Shown: in pieces, positions 35,864 through 47,925 of the stretch | Layout: each line of letters opens with the position of its first letter | Position numbering within the stretch: position 1 is the stretch's first letter | From: Chalciporus piperatus | Taxonomy: Eukaryota; Basidiomycota; Agaricomycetes; Boletales; Boletaceae | Assembly (NCBI GenBank): GCA_038093975.1 | Contig: JBBPTG010000042.1 | Coordinates: 62,001-126,000, forward strand | Length of the DNA stretch: 64,000 nt | Reading direction: 5' to 3' | Translations under genes and position numbers: made by a program | Notes under the pieces: generated by a model | The model's input: the letters and a program-made list of their open reading frames with translations, nothing else | Told to the model about the DNA's origin: nothing | The model's database searches: none

Positions 35864-37611
35864 ATGCCCGCCAAAAAGCAGGATTACTACGCTGTGCTAG
35901 GTCTCACCAGCGACGCGAGCGACAATGCCATTAGAGCTGCCTATAAGAAACTTGTATGTATACCGCCTTGCGTCATGGGTCGCGTCGACTGAGGCTTTGA
36001 ACCAAGGCTTTGCAGTGGCATCCAGACCGTCATTTGGTTGGCAAGGAACATGCGGCGCAAAAGTTCATCGAAGTAGGATTCCCTTTCGCCAGTTTGCCGA
36101 TGCTCATCCCTCCCTCAGGGGAGCCAAGCGTACCACGCTCTCATGGACGGGAAAGAAAGTACACATTCCTCTTCTTCGTCAACGGATGCATCTTCGACAA
36201 CCAGCGCTACCACCAGCACTGAACCCGCTCATTCTGACTCTCGAACAAAAAATACCTCTCAGGCATCAAGCCGACCACCTTCGGCGAGCTCAAACTCGAG
36301 CAAGCGGTCTAGCCAATCGTCCACAAAATCATCTTCCTCCAAGCCATCTGACAGCCGTCACACCAACACGTCTAAGCCTACCCCTAAAGCCACAACTCCA
36401 CCGTCGGCATCGACATCTTCGCAGAGTTCATCATCCCATGGCCGGAAATCCGACTCCCATCCGCGTCAAGATAAGCCCAGCAGCGCGGAAGGCAGCCGAC
36501 CCAGTTCCGACCGGATGAAGAGTGGTCGTAAGTTCTCCAAGTCGCACGGTCATCTACAAGATCCTCCTGGTCCAGGCGCACCAACTGCATCGTCTGCCAG
36601 TCGTAGTTCGGAGAGACTTGATGGCTCCGTTCGTTCCCAATCTTCCGACAAGACAACGAGCTCCTCTCATTCAACCGAAGCCAAACGTGATTCACGTCCA
36701 GACAAAACATCTCGCAGTCGCTCGGGTGCATCGCACGCATCGAAGCCCGTCATTCCGCCCCCTTCAGGACGTCTGCATAAGTCACCCAAGCTTAATCTTG
36801 CAGAGTGAGTGTGGTGTGCCATCTAAAGCGCGAAGCGTGCTCATGGTCCACCCTAGAGAATTCGTCCAAAAACTCTCCACAGGGACCACGAAAGGGAAGA
36901 AGGAACGACATGGAAACCTACCCTATGAACAGGAATCGACGCCATATGGGACACCTCTCCACGCTATCAACACTCCTCGCGGTGCTTCCAAGGAATGGAT
37001 CTTCCCGCTTGCGTTGACACTAGACGAAATGTATCGTGGAACAACCTACAAATTCCTCGTGACGAGGGAGCTACTTTCGCGCCAAACAGAGCAAGTTGAA
37101 ATCTCCGTCGACATACCTCCCGGCATGCGGAGCGGTACCAGGATCGTCTGTCCACGTACTGGTCATCAGCGCAAGGATGGGACACTCCAAGACGTCGTCT
37201 TCCTTGTTGAGGAGGTGCCTGACGAACGTTTCTCTAGAGTCAAGGACGATCTCTTCGTGGACGTCTGTGTCCCTTGGGCCGATGGTCTCGCCGATGAAGG
37301 CGGGGAACTCTGCATCTATGGAATAGATGGCAAAGAGATTACTTTCACGCTACCTTATCCGATTTATGACAAAGCAACAGACGGTCAAGTCCTCGTCAAG
37401 GGAGCAGGCATGCCAATCCGAGACGGCCGCAAGACGGTTGGCCGCGGGGACATGATCGTGAGGTTCGTTTGCGATCTCATCTCATCATAATCCGTGAGGT
37501 CATATCATAATGATGATCGGTGCCCTTTCTTTCGATAGGTGGCGAATCGTGTTTCCCACTCATCAATCCAAGTGGCAAACGTTTAAGAAAGCCCTTCACC
37601 TGGATGTTTGA
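35864..37611 (+). CDS. J-domain protein with Ser-rich linker and class B C-terminal barrels
   Basis: ATG at 35864 (MPAKKQDYYAVLGLTSDASD). J domain with HPD in WHPDRHLVGKEHAAQKF near 36015 and helix IV SQAYHALMDGK near 36121. Instead of a Gly/Phe region there is a linker of about 220 residues (36146-36805) made mostly of Ser, Thr, Lys, Arg and Pro. An intron at 36806-36856 joins LAE to EFVQKLSTGTTKGKK. Then the peptide-binding barrels: EWIFPLALTLDEMYRGTTYK, IPPGMRSGTRI, VFLVEEVPDERFSR and VKGAGMPIRDG. A last intron joins MIVR to WRIVFPTHQSKWQTF, with TGA at 37609-37611. Domain order is that of a class B J-protein, related to its neighbour 33420-34675 but far diverged; probably an Hsp70 partner with altered client or localisation control. 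The barrels and HPD look intact, so it is not a remnant. Confidence 0.82.
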
Positions 37612-38671
37612 GGGATCATTTGTGGACAGGACACGAACTTAAGGTTATGACCCTATGCTAATATCTGTAACACCATCATTCTTGGAGTTTTTCTTTCTTG
37701 CCATGGACTAGTTATGATGGGTGTTTGTTCAGACGTGAGGCGTCGCTCATTCTTCCCGACCGCACTGTACACTATTCAGAACAGACCTGGGGCGTTATCA
37801 AATATATGTTGGGTTTTGGTTGGACGATCACTCGGAAGCTTAGATTGCGACGTGTCCATGATGATGAAGCCAGTGAGACGCGTTGCGTTATTTCCCGGGC
37901 TGGTATTACCCGGGCCATGCTGGCACAGGCTATTGTTCGTGATATCTAACCTAAACCATTCAAACCACTAACCGGGCATGGGTGGGTCTTTCCTTTCTCA
38001 AGTTCTCTCGGAACAACATCGCCTCCACAGGCCTGCGCATTTTTACGATGACCATTTCGCACTCGAAAGTTAACCATCATCAAAAGCAAGCCAATGCCTG
38101 TCCATAGCAAACATGAGGAAGTAGTGTGGCGACCTCCCGCATGGCCAGGGGCAGCATGGCTTTTCGACACCAGAATACACGTCAGATTCGCACCCGAACA
38201 AGACCTGTCGCCTGCAGGGCGCAGTGCACTTCCAACTTCGAACCCACATAGCATCGTATCGTGCACGGCTTTATGATGCTACGAGGTTCGTGTATGATCT
38301 TGCTTCTATGCTGTTGAGCCATTCACTGGCGGATAATAATTGCTAAAAGAGCATCGATTGTAGCATGTGGGCTACGTCGCGGCTCTGCCTTCGGGAACAG
38401 CTGACCCCTTGATCAAGGCTTCTTGATTCTTGAAGCTTAAGGGTGGAAAAGCGCTCTTGATAAGAGACGGATCGGCCCATAGATGCCGCTGAACGCAAAC
38501 TTGCGTTCAATCCCAACGCGAGTGGCGATCGCTGATCCACGCGTTGGAAATGCGACGTGCACGCGGAGGCTCCCATGCCACGGGCGTACAAAAGGCGACA
38601 AAGGAGCCAGCACTTCATTTAAAGACTGAGCTCTCTCCTCCCACTTCTGCCCTAGTAACAGAATTGGGACA
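37612..38671. other. intergenic, with two palindromes near its right end
   Basis: No gene I can support. A minus-strand ORF at 37946-38266 has one hydrophobic stretch but no recognisable features. Palindromes lie at 38491-38508 and 38513-38547. Confidence 0.4.
38491..38547. repeat. two adjacent palindromes upstream of the membrane-protein gene
   Basis: GAACGCAA-AC-TTGCGTTC at 38491-38508 is a perfect 8-bp stem. CCAACGCG at 38513-38520 pairs with CGCGTTGG at 38540-38547. They lie 125-180 bp before the ATG at 38672 and could be operator-like sites. Confidence 0.5.
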
Positions 38672-39812
38672 ATGCCGCGTCTCTTTTCTTCTGGTCATAA
38701 CCAGAATGGCTGGCTTAGTCATTTGCCTCTCAAGGTGAATTGTCCTTTGGCCCACCCGAAATACCAACGGTCGCTGACAGCCACCCGTTCCTTTGTTCTT
38801 CAGATTGCCAACGTTGTTGGTGCCGTCTTCGTCATGGGCGGAAACGTGTATACGGTGATTTCTCCTTGGGATGTGTACTACACTGGCAAGGAAACGTACT
38901 TCACCCCTGCACCATGGTCATTCTTCATATGGTGAGTAAGCCGCAGTTGGTGAAACTTTGGGATCCTTGGACACTGAACCGCCTTTCTCTTTCCATAAGG
39001 CCCCTTATCCATATGTTGATATTGGGGACATGTATCTACCAGTTTTCTGGTCGTGGCAAGGAAATCATCCTCGACCGGATTGGCTGGAAGCTCCCTCTCC
39101 TCGACTTTCTCAATGCCATGTACATTTACTCTTGGACTATCCAGGAGTACCGATATGGTGCGTCGGCTCCATCGCATTGCAGGCTCTGCTTCTAACAGGT
39201 GGTCAGCCTTGGTCTTCCTTCTCTTCGCCGTCTCAGTTGTGACCGTAAGCTTTCTTCCCGAGTTCAGTGCTCCCGTCTCATTCTTTTCATTCTAGCAAAT
39301 ATATCAGGAAGTGAAGGTGACAGCACTCCGAAATTTTTGTGATGAAGTCTTCCTGCACCTTCCGTTCTCATTGTACCACGGTTGGACTGTCGGTCTTATC
39401 TTCCTCTCCGCATTCGAAGCATTCGGTGTCGACGCGCTCACTGAGCCAGCGGATGCTTGGACAAAGGCTCTCGTGTTCAGCTCCTTGTACGCATTTCCCT
39501 GGTCATCTGAAACCATCCAGGCTTGACCTCGTTTGCAGCGTGCTTCTCCAGATGGTCGACTTTGCATATGCATATTCGGCCATCGAGGGTGACCTCCCGG
39601 GTTGTCTCGCCATTTCCTGGTTCCTTTTCGCGATCGTCGTTCAGCAAACACCTGAACGCTCCGGGTTCATCCATTGGAGCGCTCTTGGATTCGCAACCTT
39701 TTCTTTGTGCTGGATCATGAGGTGTGTGATCGGCCTCGAGTTGAAGTTCCGAGGTCGTCACAACAGGCTCGGTATCGGTGAAGAGACTTCTCGTCTCTTG
39801 GGTGGTCACTAG
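38672..39812 (+). CDS. polytopic membrane protein, TspO/tryptophan-rich-sensory-like
   Basis: ATG at 38672 ([20 protein letters not shown]), six exons, stop at 39810-39812, about 280 residues. At least six hydrophobic segments: [35 protein letters not shown] (across an intron), [59 protein letters not shown] and [15 protein letters not shown]. The pattern [20 protein letters not shown] recalls the TPAGxxFxIWGLIY block of TspO-like tryptophan-rich membrane proteins, and [11 protein letters not shown] fits its later helices, but the match is from pattern memory. C-terminal tail is short and charged. Ligand and membrane are unknown. Confidence 0.7.
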
Positions 39813-40058
39813 TGTGCTGTGGTGCAAAATCTTCTTGTCTTCATGTGTTTCCAGCCTCTCATGTATGTTCCTTTGTCTTGCGCGTATATAATGTATGGTC
39901 CCCGGCATCCAGCGCGCTCGGACATAATATAACATGTTATACAACAAAAACAGCAAGTGTCAGAGTGAAGCATCCAGATCGTGCATAGCGAGGACATCAA
40001 GCCACATAAAAACACATCATGCCGTACAACCAACAATGCAGGAAAACACTGAGAAGGT

Positions 40059-42193
40059 CTAATTGATTCGGGGTTGGGCACGAACATCCTGTTCGAATTT
40101 GATCGGCTCCACCTTGTGTGGAGCAGGCAAACCCATGAAGTTGGGAGGAGGCGCGGCAGAACGTTTCGTAGGTGAGCTGTGCGGGCTGTGGCCATCGCCT
40201 CTGCTCGACTTTGAGGGCCTCAACTTTGATAACGTGACGGGAGGAGAGCCAACGAGTCGTGAAACAGTCCAGGGTAATTCAAATCTGGCAAGCGCAGCCC
40301 ACTGAATGTAACGCGACAACTCCAGGTGAAGGGTAGGGTAGTATGCCGTGGATGCTTTGCGAGAGATCTTTGTCACCGCGTGAGCACTCCAAACTTAAAT
40401 AGCGCACGAATCACATACCAAGATGATTCTTTCGAAACCTGAAGCAAACAAGTCTGAATGGAAGCGATGCGCGGACATCTCGTGCTCCTTGGACATGTTC
40501 AGCTCGTGCACAGATCTTGAGATAGCATTGAGGAGCTTCAGGTGGGTTGTCTACTCAAGGGGGTGAGCAGCGTCCGTAGCACGAACTCTCAAACATACAA
40601 AGTAGCCCATGGCTTCGAATTCTACACCACCTGTCATACCTCCCGGTGCCTTGGGTTTCTCGACCTTTCCTTCGTCTACTTCTGGGAGGCACCATACGGT
40701 ATTGTTTGGATGACAGAAGACCCAGAAATAGTCTCGGCAAAGATCAGAAAGTTCCTGTAGATAGGATTTGTATATCCTCGGTTGATGCAATGATTCGATG
40801 AACGCGTGAGGTGACACTGGTACAGCAGGAGATTCCGTCGGCGGCGGAGCTGGTGTCAACAGCAGAGCACGGATAAGAGAGAAGAAGTTCTTGTGAGGCG
40901 CTGGGAACGTGATAAGATTGCTCGATGATCCAGTGGACTCCCATGCCTCACGACGAGGTCGACCACCAGTTGAAGGAAGAGAAGATGCCGGATAAATCTC
41001 GAATAGAATGAGAAGGAGCTCGACTATCAGTTGACGAGTGGTCACATCTCCGGGTTTCTTATCAGAGTATAGCAAGGAAACCAATTGAGCGAATGGAGTT
41101 GGGCAGGAACTTCGCAGGGCAAAACATCCTATCGAGGATGTGGAAAGAGCTTTGAAACACCGCAATAGTTCATGAAGCATTTTGTCGTCATGTTGCTCCT
41201 CCCTTCAGTTGGACTCAGGACCTTGTCTACAAAGACGAAACCGAACTCACCGCCATTCCACCTCAAGAACTTCGTTAAGTCTTGTTAGTAATGCACTGTA
41301 GCCTCCCGTGCGAAGGAAATCCTCTGTCCAGCTGGACGGAGTCAAAAGCTATCCACAAGCAACCGTGAAAGCTACTTGCCTTGCTGCTTCGTTTCTTAAC
41401 ATTAGTCTCAGCCTTTTGACGACTTCTATGTCAAGCGTGATACTGGAAGCCGAGGTCAAAATGCTGCAGAACTTGACGGGGGTCATCCCCTTCCCGAGAG
41501 CTTTGTCTTTAGACTTGCTTGACGAAAGTTCGCCGGGAATTACAGGACCCTGTGCACGAGAGAGAGTTCGTGCCGCGTCAAAAGACGCACCACGTCCATG
41601 AGATTTATCTGAATTGTCCGCAGCATGAAGGTCAGTAGTGCTCTTTCCGGCAAGGGGGGAGCCCCAAAGTCCTCGTCTTGGCTGATTATCGGAGCCCATT
41701 GCGGACATGGGAGCATGAGGGGAGGTCATAGATTCGATACTATGCGCCTTCCGCAGCGTACGAGGGGTCGAAGGCAGACCTGCCTCTGGTAGATTAGGCG
41801 TCAAGACATGGGAGGACCTGAGCATGGCTGCTTTCACAGTAGCGTCCATCTTTGCGAGCTTGGGACGAAGAGTGGGTGGAATCTGAAGATCATCCTGTCG
41901 ATGCTCTAATCAATAAACCGGAGGTATAGAATTGAGTTACAACTGACCAGCAGTCGGTCGAACGCCTGGTTCGTGACTACGGGTTCAACCGGGATATCTT
42001 GCGGGGCTCTGACTGATTTTGATTTTTCGGGTTTTGATTTTTCTTTGTGAAGTGTATGCTTCGAGGGCTTTGCTGGCACGGCAGCGACAGGGTCTGGGAC
42101 GTTCTCCTTTCCATTGGAGATGTCCCCAAGGCTGGTGACCATTGTGAATTCGGAAGAAGATATTCTTTTGGAAGGTAAAATTCCTTTGAACAT
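40059..42193 (-). CDS. formin-type GBD/FH3 domain protein without FH1/FH2
   Basis: Minus strand, about 550-600 residues in several exons; ATG at 42191-42193 (MFKGILPSKRISSSE), stop TAG at 40059-40061. N-terminal basic/Ser region, then NQAFDRLL and MDATVKAAMLRSSHVLTPN, typical of the GTPase-binding start of diaphanous formins (RxKMxxLxxxxK). A helical repeat part follows: MTPVKFCSILTSASSITLDI, LHELLRCFKALSTSSIGCFA, RQLIVELLLILFEIYP, YKSYLQELSDLCRDYFWVFC, and HLKLLNAISRSVHELNMSKE with HRFHSDLFASGFERIIL, which fits armadillo-like FH3. The rest is short and basic, with no proline-rich FH1 or actin-nucleating FH2. By family this module binds Rho-GTP; here it may be a Rho effector or polarity scaffold. 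Not a truncated formin by position: the frame stops well before the next gene. Confidence 0.7.
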
Positions 42194-42846
42194 GATTGAC
42201 TCGTAATGTTTTTTCGTCAGATGTCGTGGGTTTGTGTTTCTCGAGACAGAGATGGATCAAGTTTGAGTCAACGTCGTGTCGTCGCGCAATTCGCGGTTGA
42301 AATTTCCCGTCGCGTTGGTCACGTGCTTGATTTATTTTCTAATTATTATGATTTTAAAAGAATTTATTACGTAATTAAAAATCACGAGCGCGCAAACTCG
42401 TCTTGATGCGCTCACGGCAAGTCGATCTGTTGTGTCTGAGCGCTGTTCTGACCTTTGACTCGGATGTGAGTGACCATGGCTGGTTTCCCTCTCAGTCTCT
42501 CACACATTTCGCTTTTCTCCAGCTGGGATGGCTGCTGATTCGCACGTAATGGACATCATGGAATCAAGGTCCGAATCCCAATTCCCGATTTCTCGGTATA
42601 TCGCTCCACGCATTGTCCCCATGCTCAGAGTCTCCCTCATGTCTGAATTCACCGCTCCCTCGGGAATCTGTGAGCTCTCCGTTCATGTCAAATAAAAAAA
42701 ACAACGGTTAATTTGACACTACAGAAACAACTATCGATGCGCTAATACATTAGACGCTGTAACAATCTCGATGTAAAATAGTGAGTAGGACATGACACGA
42801 TACAAGGTATGCGGGTGAGCTCATCAAACTCGTAATATTTCTGCCT
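42194..42846. other. intergenic with one 55-codon ORF
   Basis: AT-rich at 42320-42385. A short + ORF at 42528-42695 (MAADSHVMDIMESRSESQ start) is followed at once by AATAAAAAAA. Nothing about it is recognisable; it may be chance. Confidence 0.3.
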
Positions 42847-45285
42847 TCAGACCAGCAAAACCAAACTTCTCCCTTGGACGTGCAGGAGATCCCGCCATTC
42901 AACAGCACCTCCTCGGGTATCACGCCGCTGCCACGCAGTCTCCATGACCATCAATACCTGGTGAATATTCCCAAAGTGACTTTGTTGTTCGACTAATCTC
43001 GTTTTGAACATTTCTCGTTTCCTCGGATCATCCGACAGGCATCCTGCCAAGCATATTGGGAATACCATCGTCCTATCGAGCGTCGACATCGGCAATTGAC
43101 GCACCCAATGCGTGATATCTTCTATTGACTGGGCGATTTCTGGCACTCCTACCAAGTTGTCAGCCCACAGCCTCACATCGTCCAATACTCTCGACGTACT
43201 TGGATTCGGATCGCTGAGCACTGTATGCAGATACAGGATTGCCGCCTCCCGATATATCTCTGCAACAAGCTGTCGTGTATCGACACTCTGGATCCCCGGA
43301 ATCCCATTGTTGGTATTCGAATCAACACCCACTGGAAGGTCTGGGTGCAACTGTGTTTGTTCAGGTTCTTGGGCGTAAAATGCCTCGCATTGAGAACGAA
43401 GGTGGCTCTCCACGATGTTTCCCCGCCGAATTAGCTCTTTCATGCTTAGGCAACCCTTCCTCGTTTCCTGTGCTTTCCAGCACGAAAGAGTGGAAATCTC
43501 TGCGATACCGAGCAAAATATTATCTGGACATCCAATGAAGGTATCCACTCGAAGATCTGTGTCTTCAGTGGTGCCGATCCCCGAAGTTGCCCAGAAGCCT
43601 GCTCCGCCCTGGTATAGCCGACGATAAAAAGGCAAGTGTTTGGGTATCGTACGCAGGGTGATTGTTGACATAACATCCAGCCACTGTTAGCATTGGGTTA
43701 ATTACCGGCAGAGTCTTTTCGAAGGGGGCTCTCACCATCGTAGCTTTGAGAGCTAATCGCGCGGCAGGGCTCATGCTCATCGTTTCGTTGGTCGTAATAC
43801 CCGTTTGAGTCACCCAGCCATTGGCGATATCAAGCGTCGCCCGCCAATCGGTCACGCCTCCAGAAAATAGCGCGAAGCTAAGGAGGTGCAGCGCGGCAAT
43901 GGCGTCACCCTCAGTCAACACTCCTTGGCGAGCTTTATACAGCTGGGCGTGGGCAGCATCATAAAATAGCATTGCCTGTGAGTTCTCCAGGGTGCTGTTT
44001 ACTGGTTCTAGCCCGCTGGCGGCGCGAATTCGCATGTTGTGGAGACAGGAAAGGGCACATATAGCGTTCGTCAGTGGGCCCTGTGGGTCTTGGGATACAA
44101 GCTTCGAATGGGCCATCAATTTTTGTAAGTCTGCACTCCAGCCAAGTGCACTTACTGAATAAATTATGTTTGCAGCAGAGTTACTCGCAAATGCGAATAA
44201 TGATTTCCTGACATGCTCGAAGTAGTACGATACGTGGTCCGATGGCAGGGTATTTGCGGCCACCGTCGTGGCGTCGCGACCGAAGCCCAGCGTTTGCGTG
44301 GTGACGCTGTCAAATGTGCTGTCGAAAAAACCAAGGTCTTGGGGTGACGGATGCGAGGAAGATAACGAGGTAGATGGGGTGTAAGGCGATTGGGAAATGA
44401 GATGGGGAAATGGCGCATCCGACAGAGGCAAGCTAACATTGAAAGGTGAGCTGACTGCGAAGCCTGGGTGTTGGTTCTCAATTGTTGGACAAACCCCGCC
44501 AGACCGAAGCACTCACCGAACATGGACATCATCGTCGGGCTTTCGTGGCCCTGGGGCTGGGTGGTGTCAACCATCGCAAGACTGGGAGTGCCAGGACTGT
44601 TGTTAAACGAAGTAATTGTCGGTGCACCAGCCGAGCCCTCGTGATATTGCTCTGTTGCGAAGACAGTCGATGATGACGACGACGGCGACGTGGTCTGTAC
44701 GATGGTCGATCGTGGTTGCCCACGGATGAGGCCAGCTCGGGTCAGTTTTGCCTTAATCTCCGCTTTGTAAGCATCTACAGCTCGCTTATCCTATCAGACG
44801 ATTGGTCAAGAGGTGCAAGTCATCAGTGCCAATGAACACGCACCCTCATCCAATCCGGACGTCTCGGTCCCCACCCCAAACACTCGATCTTCAGTCGCTT
44901 GCAAGTATGGCAAGAGTTGCCGTCGCGAAGTTCATCGCATTTCTTCCATACGTTGTCAGGATGGAATACGACCTCGAAGGGTTGACTTACTTTTCTGCGC
45001 AATCGACAGGTCCTGTTGTGGCCACACTTTCATCAGCTTGGGAGGGGAGGAAACAGTCGGGAACACGAACCAACATCCGCCTCTTCCTGCCGACGTCGGC
45101 CTTGGAAGGTCCACCGGCATTTTGTTTGGTGTTGCACGGGGGAGGGTATTATGTGAGTCAGTATCGTCTGATGTTCTTAAAGTGAGAGGTGCGGTCAGGA
45201 GATGTGGGGAAGTGTTGCTGGATGTGGTTTCAGATGAAGGAGATTGGCTCCCGTTTGTTGATGGGTTGGAATTGCACTTGCTCAT
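42847..45285 (-). CDS. Zn2Cys6 transcription factor with fungal-specific regulatory domain (paralog 1)
   Basis: Minus strand. Stop near 42847; the open frame upstream of the zinc finger reaches ATG 45285, and a second in-frame ATG at 45118-45120 (MPVDLPRPTSAGRGG) may be the true start. Zinc cluster, built from three exons: GGCW | TCRLRRK | KCDELRDGNSCHTCKRLKIEC, giving all six Cys. An intron of about 60 nt lies between the first two Cys, and another after RRK. Middle region: GRDATTVAANTLPSDHVSYYFEHVRKSLF, then the regulatory domain (LTNAICALSCLHNMRIRAAS, LTEGDAIAALHLLSFALFSGG, WRATLDIANGW, KATM | WLDVMSTITLRTIPKHL) joined over an intron near 43735-43686, and a C-terminus ending VQGRSLVLLV. 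Acts in the nucleus; target unknown. Closest relative in the window is 47926-50075. Confidence 0.82.
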
Positions 45286-47925
45286 TCCGCCACTCGGGGT
45301 AGATACGAATGTTCCAGGGGAAGCGAATAGAGAAGTACTTAAAAGAGACTGACAGAACTGATGAGTGTTTGTCGGGAATGATATTATGGATCAAGGAAAT
45401 CACCGATGTGGGACGGGATGAGGTAGTCGGGGATTTAGATGGGGACGTTTGCGAAGGAGAATGCGGTGTGATGGCATTTGACACGGCAGCTTAAAGAAGC
45501 TGATCAAGCATACCGAATCTACCCAGGGGCCGGTGAATGTCTGTGCATGAGACTAAATTCGTAGAGAGTGAAGTAATGGGGACGAGTTCCTCGGGTACTA
45601 ACTCCGCAAGGAGGGCTATGAGGTTACTCTTCCCGTCGGTGCAAATCCAGTTGCGACAACGGGCTGATCACCTTCCCGTCTAGTGCGTCCCGCATGTAAT
45701 AGCTCGTTTCTAGCACTATACGTTGGGAATCAAAGTAACATTTCATCCCCAACCTTGACGTATCTCTCTTCCAGGGTGGTCGTACATGAGCCTGATTTCA
45801 TTCTCAAGGTCATTAGATAATCCTCCGACTTGAATGGCACCGCTGCCTTGAGGCTGGCTCGGAGTCTCGGCTCCTACATCCAGTGCGCGTCACTACGGAG
45901 TACAGGATACAGGCCGAGGGAACCTCGCAACAAGGTTTCCGATGTCAACGCATCTCGAAAGAGGAACAAATGCAAGACTGCTCCACCTAGTGACGACACC
46001 TTCGGAAGCCCAGTACATACAAAAACGTCTGCATGAAGAAGAGCAACTCTATATCTTCGGGTCCCGGAATTCATTACAGCCGCTATTTCTGCGTAGGCAA
46101 ATCCGTCCCCAGAAGACTACATAATGCTATCTTTGCTTCTCCAGGAAACCCGGAGTAGCGTCATACGTTGTCTGGGTACATGTCCGCCTGATCCCCTTCG
46201 CAGGAGCAACTCGGACAGCGAGAGGCTGTGCAAGAATGCCGGCAAAGGCCGTTCGAAGGAGTCAGTTGGGGCGGGTCGTCGACGTGCCTTTTGATCTATC
46301 ACTTTGATTCACCCTCTCACTTTAATACCGTCTCTGCCCTGTTTGACGCCGATTATATCGCGAGGGAGGGAGACCAGAAGTCGAGGATTCGTCAACGGAT
46401 GCGGTGAACATCCTTGAGCATCTCTCACCGGTTACCAGTAAAACTGCTCACTGTTCGGCCAAATTCGTGTCCCCTCGGTAGGAGTAGTGCTCGTTATTGG
46501 TTCGCAACTATCGGTCCTGCGTGACCTCCGTAGCGGCTGGGAATCCCCACAAATGGGATTTGAGCGGACCCTTGGACAAGTTTGGCAAAAATGCAAGGTG
46601 GGTAAAAAAGGTCAAAAGTCGCGAGGTATCCCCGAAAAATGAGACAATGCTCAAGGGAAGGACACACAAACGGGTGCGGTTCCTTGTGATTGAATGCCGG
46701 GCCCAGGCTCTTTCCGACTTTTTTTGGCAGATACCATCTGGTGACAATCTTGGCTAACTTTGGACTCCTTGGCGCATCGTACCTACAGACGGGGATCATC
46801 GAAATTTGCAATACTTTGTAGGATCTCGTTCCCGTTCCTTCTGGCGCAACTCATTTCGCCTCCCACATGATTTCGAGGGGCGACTGCTTGTCCAGAACTT
46901 TTTTCAACAAGTAAGGCACTTCAGGCCAGGCACGTATAGGACCACGGCAAACTAGGTTCTTCCTAATGTAGGGAGGCTTCTTGCGCCTTGGCGAGTAAGG
47001 CAGGAAGCACCCGACTCTGTGATTGTGCAAGGAATGATGCGAAGACCCACAGTCACGGGGACGATATGTCATGAAAAGGTGCTAGGCATCAGGACCTGTC
47101 AACCGTGTCCATTTTGCGGCATGGAACGACCTCGAGGACAATGATATCAGTCGCTTATCAGGCCTTAGAACGGACCAGTGCCTCAATCCACCCCTCGATC
47201 CTGAGTCGTATGCCACAACCGCAGAGCCATGATTCCTATCCGAAACCAAGACCACTAGGAGAGATCCGCGGATGATGGCATCGTTCAACGCCCTGAATAC
47301 ATACGCCCTCGCCATACAATGAATTCTTGTTGATGCGGATTGCCAGGCAACAAGTCCTTTCACGTACACGAGGATTAAGGCAAACAAGATCAAAGAGGCC
47401 ACCGCCGCCGACCTGCCAACGATAAATGATAATGGCATGATTCTATGGTTCCATGGTACACCACATCACCCACAGCTTTCCGTTAACCCCTTGAATATTC
47501 AAATACATTCTTCAGAAGCACTGCGATGGCTGAACTGCTGTGTCGGTGGTGAGTGTGGCAGTGGTTGATGGTCCGTCCAATAGACTCGTAGTAGTTGGAT
47601 GCACCGCAACTCGAGCATGCTGTGCACGGGACCCCCAAGCTCAGTTATTCTATGACAACATTTACTGGTGATTTAGTCACAAAAATGGTTCGTTTCGTGT
47701 GCATATGTAGAAATTACAACTTGTAAGGATATGTTTCCGTGGTGAGTCAATCAACGTAAACCAGCTTCCTGACCAGCAGTCGAGAGGTAATGCTTGAAAA
47801 ATGGACACATGCAGATGAGTTAAAAATCGTACAGGAGTGAGATATGAGAAACAGAAATGGCCATGATTCAGAGAGTTCGAGATGAAGACAAGGCAGAGAA
47901 ATCGTGAATTGGGAAGGAGTGCACA
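45286..47925. other. 2.6-kb gene-poor region between the two regulators
   Basis: No gene I can build. Around 45590-45840 on the + strand there are short protein-like pieces (LRKEGYEVTLPVGANPVATT, VVVHEPDFILKVI) broken by stops, perhaps a gene remnant. The minus-strand ORF at 47082-47438 is described separately. Confidence 0.4.
47082..47438 (-). CDS. possible small membrane protein or gene fragment
   Basis: 118-codon ORF with a strong hydrophobic segment near its start (AAVASLILFALILVYVKGLV) and a second, LLVVLVSDRNHGSAVVAYDSG. Composition is protein-like, but no family is recognised and exons on either side could not be linked. It could equally be a relic of a larger gene. Confidence 0.3.
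   Translation of the reverse strand: MPLSFIVGRSAAVASLILFALILVYVKGLVAWQSASTRIHCMARAYVFRALNDAIIRGSLLVVLVSDRNHGSAVVAYDSGSRGGLRHWSVLRPDKRLISLSSRSFHAAKWTRLTGPDA

Noticed and set aside
37946..38266. 106-codon minus-strand ORF with one hydrophobic run
   Set aside because: One weak feature only; no splice continuation or promoter support.
38060..38520. tRNA-like T-loop strings (TTCGAACCC, GTTCAATCCC)
   Set aside because: No matching acceptor stem, D-arm or anticodon arm could be placed around them.
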